Shown here piece after piece: positions 25,870 through 34,214 of a stretch of DNA of 64,000 nt (positions are counted from its first letter, which is position 1; every line of letters starts with the position of its first letter). The translations under genes were made by a program, and so were the position numbers. Source of the stretch: Pseudomonas tohonis (GTDB lineage: Bacteria; Pseudomonadota; Gammaproteobacteria; Pseudomonadales; Pseudomonadaceae). The stretch covers positions 6,450,001 to 6,514,000 of the forward strand of contig NZ_AP023189.1 in NCBI RefSeq assembly GCF_012767755.2, in the 5' to 3' direction. The notes beneath the pieces are model-generated. The model saw only the letters and a program-made list of their open reading frames with translations, was not told the DNA's origin and did not search any database.

Positions 25870-26257
25870 TTCGCACTCGTTGCTTGGGCGGTCGCCACGC
25901 TGGCGGGCCGGCGGCTATTCAGGCCGATAAGCCCAAGGCGGCGAAAGAGGAAAAGTCCGAGAAGCGCGGCGAACGGTCTGAGGCCGTCAACGCGTGCGGA
26001 TGCAAGCGCTTCGATGCAGGCGTCCCGCGCAGCGACGGAATCCCGTTCGGAGCGGGAGGTGGGAACGCGTTGCGTGCGGGGGGATCGGTGGGCGGCAGGT
26101 CACCCCGCGCCATGCGCCCGGGGCACTTTGTCCGCGTCAGGCGGAGAGAGGAAAACCGCGTGCTTCCGGAAACCCGTGGAGCACGAGCGGGATGCGCGAT
26201 GGGGTTGCGATCAGGCCAGGATCGGCCCGTCGCGTTCGCTCATCGATGGGAGCGGTC
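25870..26257. other. Gene-free stretch upstream of the T6SS genes
   Basis: Nearly 390 bases separate the T6SS leader region from the glutathione S-transferase gene. The stretch must include the T6SS promoter on the minus strand. A TGGCGAC...CAAGC arrangement on the minus strand has the wrong spacing for a sigma-54 site. Long plus-strand frames here look like GC-driven artefacts. Nothing else is supported. Confidence 0.5.
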
Positions 26258-26878
26258 TCAGGCCAGCCCCTCGACCCCCAGCGCCTCACGCACCGCAGCC
26301 CGGCCAAGGAAGGCCTGGCGCAGACGCGCCACGGCGGTGAGCTGCTCGAACTCGCCGCCGATGCGACCGAGCCACAGGCTGAACACGCCCAGGTAGGCGT
26401 CGGCGAGGGTGAAGCGCTCACCTACCAGCCAGGTGCGGTTCTCGAGGTGGCGCTCGATATGTTCGAAGGCGCGATAAAGCTGCACCCGAGCCTGCGCCCG
26501 GATGCCGTCGTGGGCGCCGGTATCGGCGGAGTAGCGTTCGGGGCGGTTCAGCGGGCGGAAGGAGGCGGCGTGCACCTCCGCCGCCAGGTAGCCGAGCCAG
26601 CCCTGGATCTGCGCGCGCTCGACGCTGCCAGCCGGAGCGAACAGCGGCGTGCCCGGCACCAGGTCGGCGAGGTACGGGAGGATGGCGCTGTTCTCGGTGA
26701 GCACGGTGCCGTCGTCCAGTTGCAGGGCCGGCACGCGGCCCAGCGGGTTGATGGCGTGGATGGGCGAATCAGCGGTGCGCAAGGCCACGCGCTCGACCTG
26801 GATCGGCAGCGCCAGCTCGCGCACCGCGACATGGGAGGCCAGCGAGCAGGCGCCCGGGGAGATGAACAGGGTGGTCAT
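26258..26878 (-). CDS. Glutathione S-transferase family protein
   Basis: This 206-residue protein has a thioredoxin-like N-terminal domain (MTTLFISPGACSLASHVAVRELALPIQVERV, then the cis-proline block INPLGRVPALQLDDGTVLTENSAILPYLADL) and an all-helical C-terminal domain (HLENRTWLVGERFTLADAYLGVFSLWLGRIG). The SPGACSL motif with a cysteine near the start matches the beta-class, bacterial GST type. The enzyme should conjugate or reduce substrates with glutathione in the cytoplasm; the substrate is unknown. The start at 26878 agrees with the domain start. It lies downstream of exbD, separated by a terminator, so it is probably transcribed on its own. Confidence 0.88.
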   Translation of the reverse strand: MTTLFISPGACSLASHVAVRELALPIQVERVALRTADSPIHAINPLGRVPALQLDDGTVLTENSAILPYLADLVPGTPLFAPAGSVERAQIQGWLGYLAAEVHAASFRPLNRPERYSADTGAHDGIRAQARVQLYRAFEHIERHLENRTWLVGERFTLADAYLGVFSLWLGRIGGEFEQLTAVARLRQAFLGRAAVREALGVEGLA

Positions 26879-26892
26879 TGCGCGTCCTCGAA

Positions 26893-26932
26893 TAAAAAAG
26901 GCCACCCTCCCCCTGCCTGAAGGCGGGTGGCC
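26893..26932 (-). terminator. Rho-independent terminator after exbD
   Basis: On the minus strand GGCCACCC pairs with GGGTGGCC (outer arms 26925-26932 and 26900-26907), with an inner GCCT/AGGC pairing, and the stem is followed by a run of six T. It lies a few bases beyond the exbD stop and ends the tonB-exbB-exbD transcript. Confidence 0.85.
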
Positions 26933-26938
26933 AAATGC

Positions 26939-27340
26939 TCAGCGGGCGGTGATCACCGCCAGCTTGGTGATCCCGGCGCGCTCGATGGAGGCCATGGCCT
27001 TGGCCACCGCGCCGTAGTCGACCTTGTCGTCCGCCTGCAGCTGCACGCGCAGCTCCGGGTCCTTGGCCTTGGCGGCCTCCAGGTTGCCCTGCAGCAGGTC
27101 CGGCTGGATCTCGTCCTTGTTGATGAACAGCTTGCCTTCGCCGTCGATGCTCACCACCAGCGGGTCCTTCTGGTCCGGCGGGGCGACCGCTTCGGTCTTC
27201 GGCAGGTTGATCGGGATGGCGTTGGTGAGCAGCGGCGCGGTGACGATGAACACCACCAGCAGCACCAGCATCACGTCCACCAGCGGGGTGACGTTGATCT
27301 CGGAGAGAACCTCGTCGCTGTCTTGTGTGGAGAAGGCCAT
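26939..27340 (-). CDS. exbD: ExbD, TonB-system energy-transducing protein
   Basis: This 133-residue protein has a short cytoplasmic N terminus, one membrane span (about residues 17-38, INVTPLVDVMLVLLVVFIVTAP) with the conserved membrane aspartate, and a periplasmic TolR/ExbD domain (INLPKTEAV, LVVSIDGEGKLFINKDEI, VQLQADDKVDYGAVAKAMASIERAGITKL). It works with ExbB to couple the proton gradient to TonB. It follows exbB with one base between. The set resembles the tonB2-exbB1-exbD1 genes that I recall in PAO1. Confidence 0.94.
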   Translation of the reverse strand: MAFSTQDSDEVLSEINVTPLVDVMLVLLVVFIVTAPLLTNAIPINLPKTEAVAPPDQKDPLVVSIDGEGKLFINKDEIQPDLLQGNLEAAKAKDPELRVQLQADDKVDYGAVAKAMASIERAGITKLAVITAR

Positions 27341-27341
27341 G

Positions 27342-28055
27342 TCAGGACGCCTCCTTCACTTTCTGGGCGGCGCCTTGCTTGCCGGCGGCGGGGTTGACGA
27401 TGACCTTGAAGGCGCTCTTCTGGGCCAGGCTGTAGAAGTCGTGGGCGAAGTCGTCGAGGTCGGCGGCGGTCAGCTTGAGGCTGCGCAGGAAGTAGTTGTA
27501 GACCAGCACCGCGGGCACCGCGACGGCGATGCCGACGCCGGTGGCGATCAGCGCCGCGCCGATGGGGCCGGCGACGGTTTCCAGGCTGGCGGAACCGGCC
27601 AGGCTGATGCCCTTGAGCGCTTCCATGATCCCCCACACGGTGCCGAACAGGCCGATGAAGGGCGAGGTGGAGCCGATGGAGGCGACCACCGCGAGGCCCG
27701 ATTCCAGGGAGCGGCGCTCACGCTGGATCTGCTGGCGCAGGGCGCGCTCGAGGCGGTCCTGGTGGTTGATCGCCTGGCTCAGGTCGCCGGGCTGGCCGCC
27801 CTGCACCTGGATCGCGGCGAAACCGGCCTGGGCCACGTGGGCGACGGCACCGGCGTGGTCCTGCACCAGGTCGGCGGCGCTGTCCAGGCTGGTGGCGCTC
27901 CAGAACAGCTTCTGGAACTTGCGGTCCTGGTGCTTGAGACGGGCGAACTGGATGCCCTTGACCAGGGCCAGGCCCCAGGTGACGACCGAGAAGCCGATCA
28001 GCAGCCAGATGACGAGGTGCTCGACCGAGCCGAAGGGGTTGTTGAGTAGGTCCAT
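27342..28055 (-). CDS. exbB: ExbB, TonB-system proton-channel protein
   Basis: This 237-residue MotA/TolQ/ExbB protein has three membrane spans: about residues 15-35 (LVIWLLIGFSVVTWGLALV), 135-158 (SIGSTSPFIGLFGTVWGIMEAL) and 170-195 (IGAALIATGVGIAVAVPAVLVYNYF). The glycine-rich GLFGTVWGIM motif is the family signature. GGAGGATCG precedes the chosen ATG (28055); a longer frame starts five codons upstream. It lies between tonB and exbD in one operon. Confidence 0.94.
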   Translation of the reverse strand: MDLLNNPFGSVEHLVIWLLIGFSVVTWGLALVKGIQFARLKHQDRKFQKLFWSATSLDSAADLVQDHAGAVAHVAQAGFAAIQVQGGQPGDLSQAINHQDRLERALRQQIQRERRSLESGLAVVASIGSTSPFIGLFGTVWGIMEALKGISLAGSASLETVAGPIGAALIATGVGIAVAVPAVLVYNYFLRSLKLTAADLDDFAHDFYSLAQKSAFKVIVNPAAGKQGAAQKVKEAS

Positions 28056-28092
28056 GTTGCGATCCTCCAAGTGCGCCGGGGCGCGAATCTGT

Positions 28093-28902
28093 TCAGTTCA
28101 ATTTGAAGTCGATGGGCACGCTGACCCAGCCATCCTGGGCCACGTCGCCGCGCTTGGCGGGTACGAAGGTCCAGCGTTTGACGGCCTTGATCGCCGCCTC
28201 GTCGAGCAGGTCGCGACCACTGCTCTTCTGTATCTGCACCTCGCTGGGCGAGCCGCTGGCCAGTACGTGCACCCGCAGCAGCACCGTGCCTTCCCAGCCG
28301 CGACGCTGGGCGAAGGAGGGGTACTCCGGCGCCGGGTTGCGCAGGTAGCCGGCGTTGGCCGAGGGCGGCGTGACCGGTGCCGGCGCGGGTGGAGCCGGGG
28401 GGGCCGGGGGCGCGGGCGGCGCTTCCACCTTGGGCGGCGGGGGCGGCGCCTCCACCGGCTTGGGTGCCGGCTTGGGCACGGGTTTCGGCTTCGGCTTGGG
28501 CACCGGCTTGGGCGGCGGCGGCTTGACCGCGAGCTCCTCCACCACGGGGGGCGGCGGCTCGACGACCGGAGGCGGTGGCGGCTCGGGCGGCGGCGGTTCC
28601 ACCACGGGCGGTGCCGGCGTGGTGAATTCGATGGTCATGGGCGGAATCTCGGGCGGTACCTCGGGCAGCGCCGGAGTGGGCTTGTTGCTCACCCAGTAAA
28701 GAACGCCGGCATGCAGCACCAGGGCGAAGGCGCCCAGCAACAGCGCTTCGCGACGACCGAGCACACGACCGTCGCCGCCCTTGAAGCGCGACGCGCCGAG
28801 GGCATGGCGCAGCGGCACGCCGAGGTCACGCACTTCGCCAGGGCTGCGCGCTTCACGCCACAGCAGGTCGCTCGCGCTGTCGGCTTTGAGGACATTGCCC
28901 AT
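28093..28902 (-). CDS. tonB: TonB, energy transducer to outer-membrane receptors
   Basis: This 269-residue protein has a cytoplasmic N-terminal extension of about 50 residues, a single span (REALLLGAFALVLHAGVLYWV), a very long Pro-rich spacer with Glu-Pro and Lys-Pro repeats (about 80-185), and a C-terminal TonB domain (RNPAPEYPSFAQRRGWEGTVLLRVHVLASG, EVQIQKSSGRDLLDEAAIKAVKRWTFVPA). It crosses the periplasm to drive TonB-dependent receptors. The extended N terminus is usual for Pseudomonas TonB proteins. The start MGNVLKADSAS has GGGAG upstream. Its placement beside a receptor gene and ats genes suggests use in sulfate-ester uptake. Confidence 0.93.
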   Translation of the reverse strand: MGNVLKADSASDLLWREARSPGEVRDLGVPLRHALGASRFKGGDGRVLGRREALLLGAFALVLHAGVLYWVSNKPTPALPEVPPEIPPMTIEFTTPAPPVVEPPPPEPPPPPVVEPPPPVVEELAVKPPPPKPVPKPKPKPVPKPAPKPVEAPPPPPKVEAPPAPPAPPAPPAPAPVTPPSANAGYLRNPAPEYPSFAQRRGWEGTVLLRVHVLASGSPSEVQIQKSSGRDLLDEAAIKAVKRWTFVPAKRGDVAQDGWVSVPIDFKLN

Positions 28903-29019
28903 CGGCAAGACTCCCGGTTGGAAAAAATCCGGCCTGTGCACCGGAAAGTGATCGGAGGGCAGCTGCGGAGCTGCATGAGGGCCATTCCAGAGCGGTCGGC
29001 CACGGGGAAATGATTGGTT

Positions 29020-29125
29020 TTGCGGCTTATCCCATAAAGTAATTTTTAATGATTCATCAATTACCTAATGGAATATAAATTTCTAACTTTATGAAAAATA
29101 AGGATTTTTAATTTCGGATGCCTTG
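29020..29125. promoter_or_regulatory. AT-rich promoter region upstream of tonB-exbB-exbD
   Basis: The 100 or so bases here are strikingly rich in A and T (CTTATCCCATAAAGTAATTTTTAATG, AATGGAATATAAATTTC) in a GC-rich genome. The CTTATCC(C)ATAAA motif also occurs in the atsR-atsB promoter near 36746. This probably holds the promoter for tonB-exbB-exbD and perhaps a sulfur-linked operator. Confidence 0.5.
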
Positions 29126-29178
29126 TAGGCATCGAAAATATGCCGGGAAGGCATTGAAAGCGGTGCTGGCGGCGGGCA

Positions 29179-29555
29179 CAGCGAGGCCCAACGCATTGGC
29201 TCGAGTCCTTCGCGAATGAATTCGCTCCTACGGAAGAGCCGGGCCGTGCGTAGGGTGGACGTCGCTTTTTACGTCCACCAGCGGAGTCACGGTCGGCTCC
29301 GCGTGGTGGACCGATGAAGCGTGGTCCACCCTACGTCCGGCCACGCACCGAGCCCGTAGGGTGGCGCCGAGCGCAGCGAGGCCCAACGCATAGGTGTCGA
29401 TCCTTCGCGAATGAATTCGCTCCCACTGAAGAGCCAAACCGCTGCGTAGGGTGGACGTCGCTCTTTACGTCCACCAGCGGAGTTACGGTCGGCTCCGCAT
29501 GGTGGACCGGTGAAGCGGGGTCACCCTACGTCCGGCCATGCATCGAGGCCGTGGG
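29179..29555. repeat. Two tandem copies of a ~195-base mosaic of intergenic palindromes
   Basis: A unit beginning CAGCGAGGCCCAACGCAT at 29179 returns at 29374 in the same order. Each unit has CTTCGCGAATGAATTCGCTC, then GCGTAGGGTGGACGTCGC, ACGTCCACCAGCGGAGT, TCGGCTCCGC and GGTGGACC..GAAGCG. The unit spacing is 195 bases. Single elements recur at five other places in the window. Confidence 0.85.
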
Positions 29556-29567
29556 TTGCCGGCAGGA

Positions 29568-30473
29568 TCAGAACGGGCGGCTGCCGCTCAGGCTGATGCG
29601 CTTCATGCGGCGTTTTTCGGTGGCGGGGAAGCCGTTGCGGGCGTGGAGGACGGCCTGGTTGTCCCACCAGACGATATCGCCGGCGCGCCAGGCATGGGCG
29701 TAGTGGAAGCGCGGGTTTTCCAGGTGCTCGCGCAGGCGGCCGATCAGCGCCTTGCCGTATTCGGGGTCGGCGCCGGGGATTTCCACTTCCGTGTGCACGC
29801 CGAGGAACAGCAGGCGCTTGCCGCTTTCCGGGTGGGTGCGCACCAGCGGGTGCTCGGTGCCCTGGATGGCGGGGATATCCGGCGTGCGGTAGGTGACGAA
29901 GCCGCCGTTGTAGCCACCGTTCTTGAGGCGGATGAAGGGGTTGTAGGTGATCAGCCGCAACGGGTCGATCTCGCGGCGGGTGGCCTCGTCCAGCGCGCTG
30001 TAGGCCAGGGCCAGGTTGGTGAAGCGGGTCTCGCCGCCCTTGGAGGGCACTTCCAGGGCATAGAGGAAGGAGCCGGAGGACGGCGTCGGCGTCCAGTGGT
30101 GGTCGGCGTGGGCGGGGATGGCGGTGTTGCCCAGTTCGCCGTCCTCGGTGTTGGCCACCTTGACGATCTCCGGCGCCTTGCCGTCGACGCCGGAAGACAG
30201 CACCGGGATGTCCGCCGGCGGCTGGAACACGGCGCCGAAGTGGGTGGCGAAGGCCAGGTACTGGGCATCGTCCAGGTGCTGGTCGCGGAACAGCAGGATG
30301 TGGTGTTCGCGCTGGGCCTGCTTGAGGGCCAGCACCTGGGCGGGGGTGATGCGGGTGGCGTCGAAGCCGCTGACCACCGCCCCCAGGGGCGCGGCCAGGG
30401 GCGTGATGGCGAAGGGGGCGTCGTGATGCAACGGTGCGGCGGGTTCTGCCTGGGTGTGGGTGGCCAGGGTCAT
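29568..30473 (-). CDS. TauD/TfdA-family Fe(II)/2-oxoglutarate dioxygenase
   Basis: This 301-residue enzyme uses 2-oxoglutarate and oxygen to hydroxylate its substrate, often releasing sulfite or sulfate from organosulfur compounds. The iron-binding triad is visible: His122-x-Asp124 in IPAHADHHWTP and distal His277 in DNQAVLHARNGF, with arginines near 288-292 that would hold 2-oxoglutarate. The start at 30473 has GGAG upstream. It lies downstream of atsK in the same direction, so it may serve a second sulfonate or sulfate ester. It is not close enough in sequence to atsK to share its name, and true taurine specificity cannot be told by eye. Confidence 0.88.
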   Translation of the reverse strand: MTLATHTQAEPAAPLHHDAPFAITPLAAPLGAVVSGFDATRITPAQVLALKQAQREHHILLFRDQHLDDAQYLAFATHFGAVFQPPADIPVLSSGVDGKAPEIVKVANTEDGELGNTAIPAHADHHWTPTPSSGSFLYALEVPSKGGETRFTNLALAYSALDEATRREIDPLRLITYNPFIRLKNGGYNGGFVTYRTPDIPAIQGTEHPLVRTHPESGKRLLFLGVHTEVEIPGADPEYGKALIGRLREHLENPRFHYAHAWRAGDIVWWDNQAVLHARNGFPATEKRRMKRISLSGSRPF

Positions 30474-30547
30474 GGTCGGTCTCCTGTCATGGGGTGGGAT
30501 GGCTCGGCGGGCCCGCGCATCCGCGAAGGCCCGCCGCACGCCTCGCG

Positions 30548-31453
30548 TCAGCCCTTGCGGGTGGTGCGGCTGCGCTGGCCGTCGATGCCCACCGGCACGT
30601 CGCCGGCCAGGGTCACGCGGCGCACGATGCGCGGCTGGGTGTCGTAGTCGTCCACGGCGTAGTGCTGGGTGGAGCGGTTGTCCCAGATGGCCACGTCACC
30701 GGGCTGCCAGCGCCAGCGCACGGTGTTCTCCAGGCGCGTCACGTAGCCCTGGAGGACGGCGAAGATGTGCGCCGAGTCGGACTGGGACAGGCCCTTGAGG
30801 CGTTTGACGAAATGCCCCAGCAGCAGGCTGCGTTCGCCGCTGACGGGGTGCACGCGCACCACCGGGTGCTCGGTCTCGTAGACGGTGGAGGTGAACACCT
30901 TGCGGTACTCCTCCAGCTTTTCCACCGGCGCGTTGGGGCGCACGCCGGCGTAGTCGTATTCGTTGCTGTGGATGGCCCAGAGCTTGTCGGCCAGTTCGCG
31001 CAGTTCGCCCGGCAGGTCGGCGTAGGCGGTGGCGGTGTTGGCCCAGACGGTGTCGCCGCCGGCGGCCGGGGCCACCACGTTGCGCAGGATGGAGGCCTTG
31101 GGGTAGGCGTCGACGAAGGTCACGTCGGTGTGCCAGGAGTTGGCCCGCTGGCCTTCGGCGCCGTCGAGCTGCAGCAGGTAGCGGGTGCCTTCGCGCACCG
31201 GCACGGTGGGGTGGGCGACGGGGTCGCCGAGCAGCTTGGCGAAGGCCTCCTGGCCCTGGTCGTCGAGGTGCGTCTGCCCACGGAAGAAGATCACCTTGTG
31301 ACGGACCAGGGCGGCCTGGATGGCGTCCACGGTGGCGGCGTCCAGCTCGGCGGAGAGGCTGATGCCACGGATCTCGGCGCCGATGCGCCCGGCGATGGGG
31401 TGGATGTCCAGCTGGATCTCGGGCTGCTGGCTGGCCAGTGCTGCGTTGCTCAT
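30548..31453 (-). CDS. atsK: AtsK, alkylsulfatase (Fe(II)/2-oxoglutarate dioxygenase)
   Basis: This 301-residue protein closely matches the remembered AtsK of P. putida S-313, including its length. AtsK cleaves alkyl sulfate esters by oxidising the carbon next to the ester oxygen, giving aldehyde and sulfate. The residues known in that enzyme fall at the same positions: His108 and Asp110 (NSWHTDVTF), His264 (STQHYAVDD), Arg275 and Arg279. The gene lies between the TonB-dependent receptor and a second TauD-family gene, all on the minus strand, divergent from a LysR regulator. It is very probably made under sulfate limitation. Confidence 0.93.
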   Translation of the reverse strand: MSNAALASQQPEIQLDIHPIAGRIGAEIRGISLSAELDAATVDAIQAALVRHKVIFFRGQTHLDDQGQEAFAKLLGDPVAHPTVPVREGTRYLLQLDGAEGQRANSWHTDVTFVDAYPKASILRNVVAPAAGGDTVWANTATAYADLPGELRELADKLWAIHSNEYDYAGVRPNAPVEKLEEYRKVFTSTVYETEHPVVRVHPVSGERSLLLGHFVKRLKGLSQSDSAHIFAVLQGYVTRLENTVRWRWQPGDVAIWDNRSTQHYAVDDYDTQPRIVRRVTLAGDVPVGIDGQRSRTTRKG

Positions 31454-31489
31454 GGTGCGGTCCTCGCGTTGGGTGGGTGCTGCTGGGGG

Positions 31490-33850
31490 TCAGAAGTCGT
31501 AGCGCAGGGAGACGCCGGCGGTGCGCGGGGCGCCCACCGAGGCCGTGTAGGCGCCGTTCAGGTAGGCGAAGGCGCTCAGGTAGTAGTCGGTGTCGGTGGC
31601 GTTGCGCACCCAGATGGAGGCGTCCACCTGGCCGTCGCCCAGGTCGCGGCGCACGCCGGCCGAGAGGTTGACCAGGCCGTAGCCGTCGATCTTGGAAAGG
31701 TCGGAGTTGTCCAGGGTGCCTTCGGCCTCGGAACGGTAGGCGTAGCTGGCGGTGAGGTAGGGCTCGATGCGGTTCTCCAGCTGCCACCTGTATTCGCCGC
31801 TGAGGTTGGCGATCCATTTCGAGGCGCCGACCACGCGTTCGCCGGTGAGGTCGCAGGTGGCCGGCGCGCCGGGGGCGGTGCTCACCTCGCCGGGGCACGG
31901 GGCGTCCTTGAAGCTGAGGTAGGTGACGTCGTTGTAGGAGCCGTTGAAGTTCAGGGTCAGGCCGCGCACGGGCAGCGCGGTGGCTTCGAACTCCAGGCCG
32001 CGCGAGCGCACGCTGCCGGCGTTGGCCAGCACCTGCACGACGTTGGGGGAGCCCGGCGCCTGGTACAGGGTGGTGGCCTGGTAGCCGTGGATGCCGGTCC
32101 AGAACAGGTTGGCGTTGAGCAGCAGGCGGCGGTCGAGCAGCGTGCTCTTGAAGCCCAGTTCGGCATCGTTGGCGCGCTCGGGGCCGACCAGCAGCGAGTC
32201 GGCGCCGGCCACCGGGGCCGAGCCTACGGCCAGGTTCACCCCGCCGGATTTCTCGCCATGGGCCAGGGAGGCGTAGCCCAGCAGGTCGTCGTCGAATTTG
32301 TAGGCCAGGTTCAGCAGGAAGGAGGGCGCGGCGTTGTGCAGGCTGAGGTCGCCCGAGTCATAGGCCCCCAGTTGCGCCGCGCGGATGGCGGCGGCCTGGC
32401 CGGTCACCGCCGCACCACCGACCGGTGCGAAGCGCTGCACGTTGGCGTCCTTTTCCTCGTAGGTGCCGCGCAGGCCGGCGGTGAAGTCGAGGCGGTCGGT
32501 GAGGTGCCAGGTGCCCTGGGCGAACAGCGCGTAGCTGTCGGTCTCGATCTTGCCGTTGGCCTTGGTGCTGACGTTGTTGATGGCGCCCAGGTTGGCGCCG
32601 AGCAGGAACAGGTCGGCCCGGGAGCCGTAGTCGGTGAAGTTCTTGTTGCCCAGGTTCTGGTTGAACACGTAGGCACCGACCACGTAGTCGAAGGCGCCGC
32701 CGGTGGGCGAGGCCAGGCGGATCTCCTGGGAAAACTGGCGGTCGTGCACTTCCACGCCGGTGTTGAGCAGCGCCGGCACGTTGAGGCTCTCGTCGTTGGC
32801 CGGGGTGAAGTGCCAATAGCGGTAGGCGCTGATGGAGGTCAGCTTGTAGCCGCCGGCGAGGTTCCAGTTGGCCTCCACCGAGCTGCCGCCCTGGTGCACG
32901 CTGACGTTCTGGCGGCCGTCGATGTTGACCTTCTTGTCGTCCGGGTCGCGCACCGGCGAGGCACCCGCCAGGGCCGCGCGCTGCCAGTAACGGGCCGGCG
33001 CGCCGTAGACGACCATGGTGCCGGTGCTCGAATCCTCCTCGTTGTAGTCGTTGATCCAGCGCAGGCTGAAGTCCTCGTTGGGCTCGAAGAGGAACTGCCC
33101 GCGCACGCCCTGGCGTGCACCACCGTTGAGGTCGTTGCCGTCGTGGATGTTCTTGATGAAGCCGTCGTCACGGGTGCGGTAGGCCGACAGGCGCGCGGCG
33201 AGGGTTTCGGTGAGGGCGCCGTTGACCGTGCCCTTGGCCTGGAAGTAGCCGTCCTGGCCGCCGGAAACCTCCACCGTGCGCTCGGGGCTGAAGGTGGGCG
33301 CGCGGGTGCTGATGTTGAGCACGCCGGCGGTGGTGTTCTTGCCGAACAGCGTGCCCTGGGGGCCACGCAGCAGTTCCAGCTGCTCGATGTCCAGCAGGTC
33401 GAACACTGCCATGCCCGGGCGACCCAGGTAGACGTTGTCGAGGTAGACCCCGGCGCTGCCTTCGAGGCCGTCGCTCGCCGGGTTGTTGCCGATGCCGCGC
33501 ACCGCGACGCTGGACTGGCGGGCATGGATGAAGGCGACGTTGACGCTGGGCAGCACCTGCTGCAGGTCCTGCACCTTGTAGATGCGCTGGGTCTCCAGGG
33601 CGCTGCCGCTGAGGGTGGTGATGGGCGTGGGCACGTCCTGCACGTCTTCCTCGCGGCGGCGGGCGGTGACGGTGACCTTCTGCAGGGCGACATCCTTGTC
33701 CACTTGCTGCTCGGTGTTGCCCTCGGCGGCCCAGGTGCTACCGGCGCCCAGGGCCAGCAGCAGGGTCAGTGCATAGTCCACGGCGGCCAGGCGCTGCAGC
33801 GCCAGCGGTCGAGCGAGGGGCGAGGGGATGGCGGTACGGCGTTGGCGCAT
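31490..33850 (-). CDS. TonB-dependent outer-membrane receptor, probable sulfate-ester transporter
   Basis: This 786-residue protein has a signal peptide (to about residue 42, ending AWAAEG), a TonB-box-like segment (LQKVTVTARRREEDVQDVP), a plug domain (SSVAVRGIGNNPASDGLEGSAGVYLDNVYLGRPGMAVFDLLDIEQLELLRGPQGTLFGKNTTAGVLNI) and a 22-strand-type barrel ending in SLRYDF with a terminal Phe. The neighbours (atsK, ats genes, tonB set) point to uptake of sulfate esters or sulfonates rather than iron. It may correspond to the sftP product of P. putida S-313, but I recall that name only loosely. Start 33850 has AAGGATC upstream. Confidence 0.9.
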   Translation of the reverse strand: MRQRRTAIPSPLARPLALQRLAAVDYALTLLLALGAGSTWAAEGNTEQQVDKDVALQKVTVTARRREEDVQDVPTPITTLSGSALETQRIYKVQDLQQVLPSVNVAFIHARQSSVAVRGIGNNPASDGLEGSAGVYLDNVYLGRPGMAVFDLLDIEQLELLRGPQGTLFGKNTTAGVLNISTRAPTFSPERTVEVSGGQDGYFQAKGTVNGALTETLAARLSAYRTRDDGFIKNIHDGNDLNGGARQGVRGQFLFEPNEDFSLRWINDYNEEDSSTGTMVVYGAPARYWQRAALAGASPVRDPDDKKVNIDGRQNVSVHQGGSSVEANWNLAGGYKLTSISAYRYWHFTPANDESLNVPALLNTGVEVHDRQFSQEIRLASPTGGAFDYVVGAYVFNQNLGNKNFTDYGSRADLFLLGANLGAINNVSTKANGKIETDSYALFAQGTWHLTDRLDFTAGLRGTYEEKDANVQRFAPVGGAAVTGQAAAIRAAQLGAYDSGDLSLHNAAPSFLLNLAYKFDDDLLGYASLAHGEKSGGVNLAVGSAPVAGADSLLVGPERANDAELGFKSTLLDRRLLLNANLFWTGIHGYQATTLYQAPGSPNVVQVLANAGSVRSRGLEFEATALPVRGLTLNFNGSYNDVTYLSFKDAPCPGEVSTAPGAPATCDLTGERVVGASKWIANLSGEYRWQLENRIEPYLTASYAYRSEAEGTLDNSDLSKIDGYGLVNLSAGVRRDLGDGQVDASIWVRNATDTDYYLSAFAYLNGAYTASVGAPRTAGVSLRYDF

Positions 33851-34214
33851 GGGGCGATCCTTGTTCGGGGCCCGGCTTTTTCCGGGCGGAGCGGGCCCGC
33901 ATCGCACGCAGGGCGACGGTCGGGGCGGCGTGGGTTCGGGGGAGCGTCAGGTGGCGCGCGAGGCCACCGGGCTCAGGGTCCGGCTGTCAGCGACAGGCGC
34001 ACATGAGCGGCGCGAGGAGCCGGGTCATGGCGAGGGCGGGAAATCGTGCTGGCGTGGTCATCGGGTATCCCCCTTCGGTCTGGGCCATATACTTATTCCT
34101 TTTTAATCTTATTTATCTAAACAAGCTTCGTTGACGGAATAAGAGCCTGCATTTAAAACCAGCACCCAGATGGGGGCAAATGCCTTCGACCTATATTTTC
34201 GATGCCGGTAAAGC
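33851..34214. promoter_or_regulatory. Divergent promoter region between the receptor gene and the LysR gene
   Basis: The space holds no gene. An AT-rich core (34085-34165) contains an inverted repeat, CTTATTCC (34092-34099) and GGAATAAG (34136-34143), with a 36-base spacer. These are plausible arms for the adjacent LysR-type regulator or CysB. Both flanking genes start away from this region. Confidence 0.5.

Noticed and set aside
25870-25930. Possible sigma-54 promoter upstream of tssB
   Set aside because: TGGCGAC and CAAGC are present on the minus strand, but the GG-to-GC distance is two bases too long for the -24/-12 consensus.
30434-34006. Plus-strand open frame of about 1190 codons opposite atsK and the receptor gene
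   Set aside because: It has no domain, runs through several genes and intergenic spaces, and is of the Val/Gly/Ala-rich type typical of shadow frames here.
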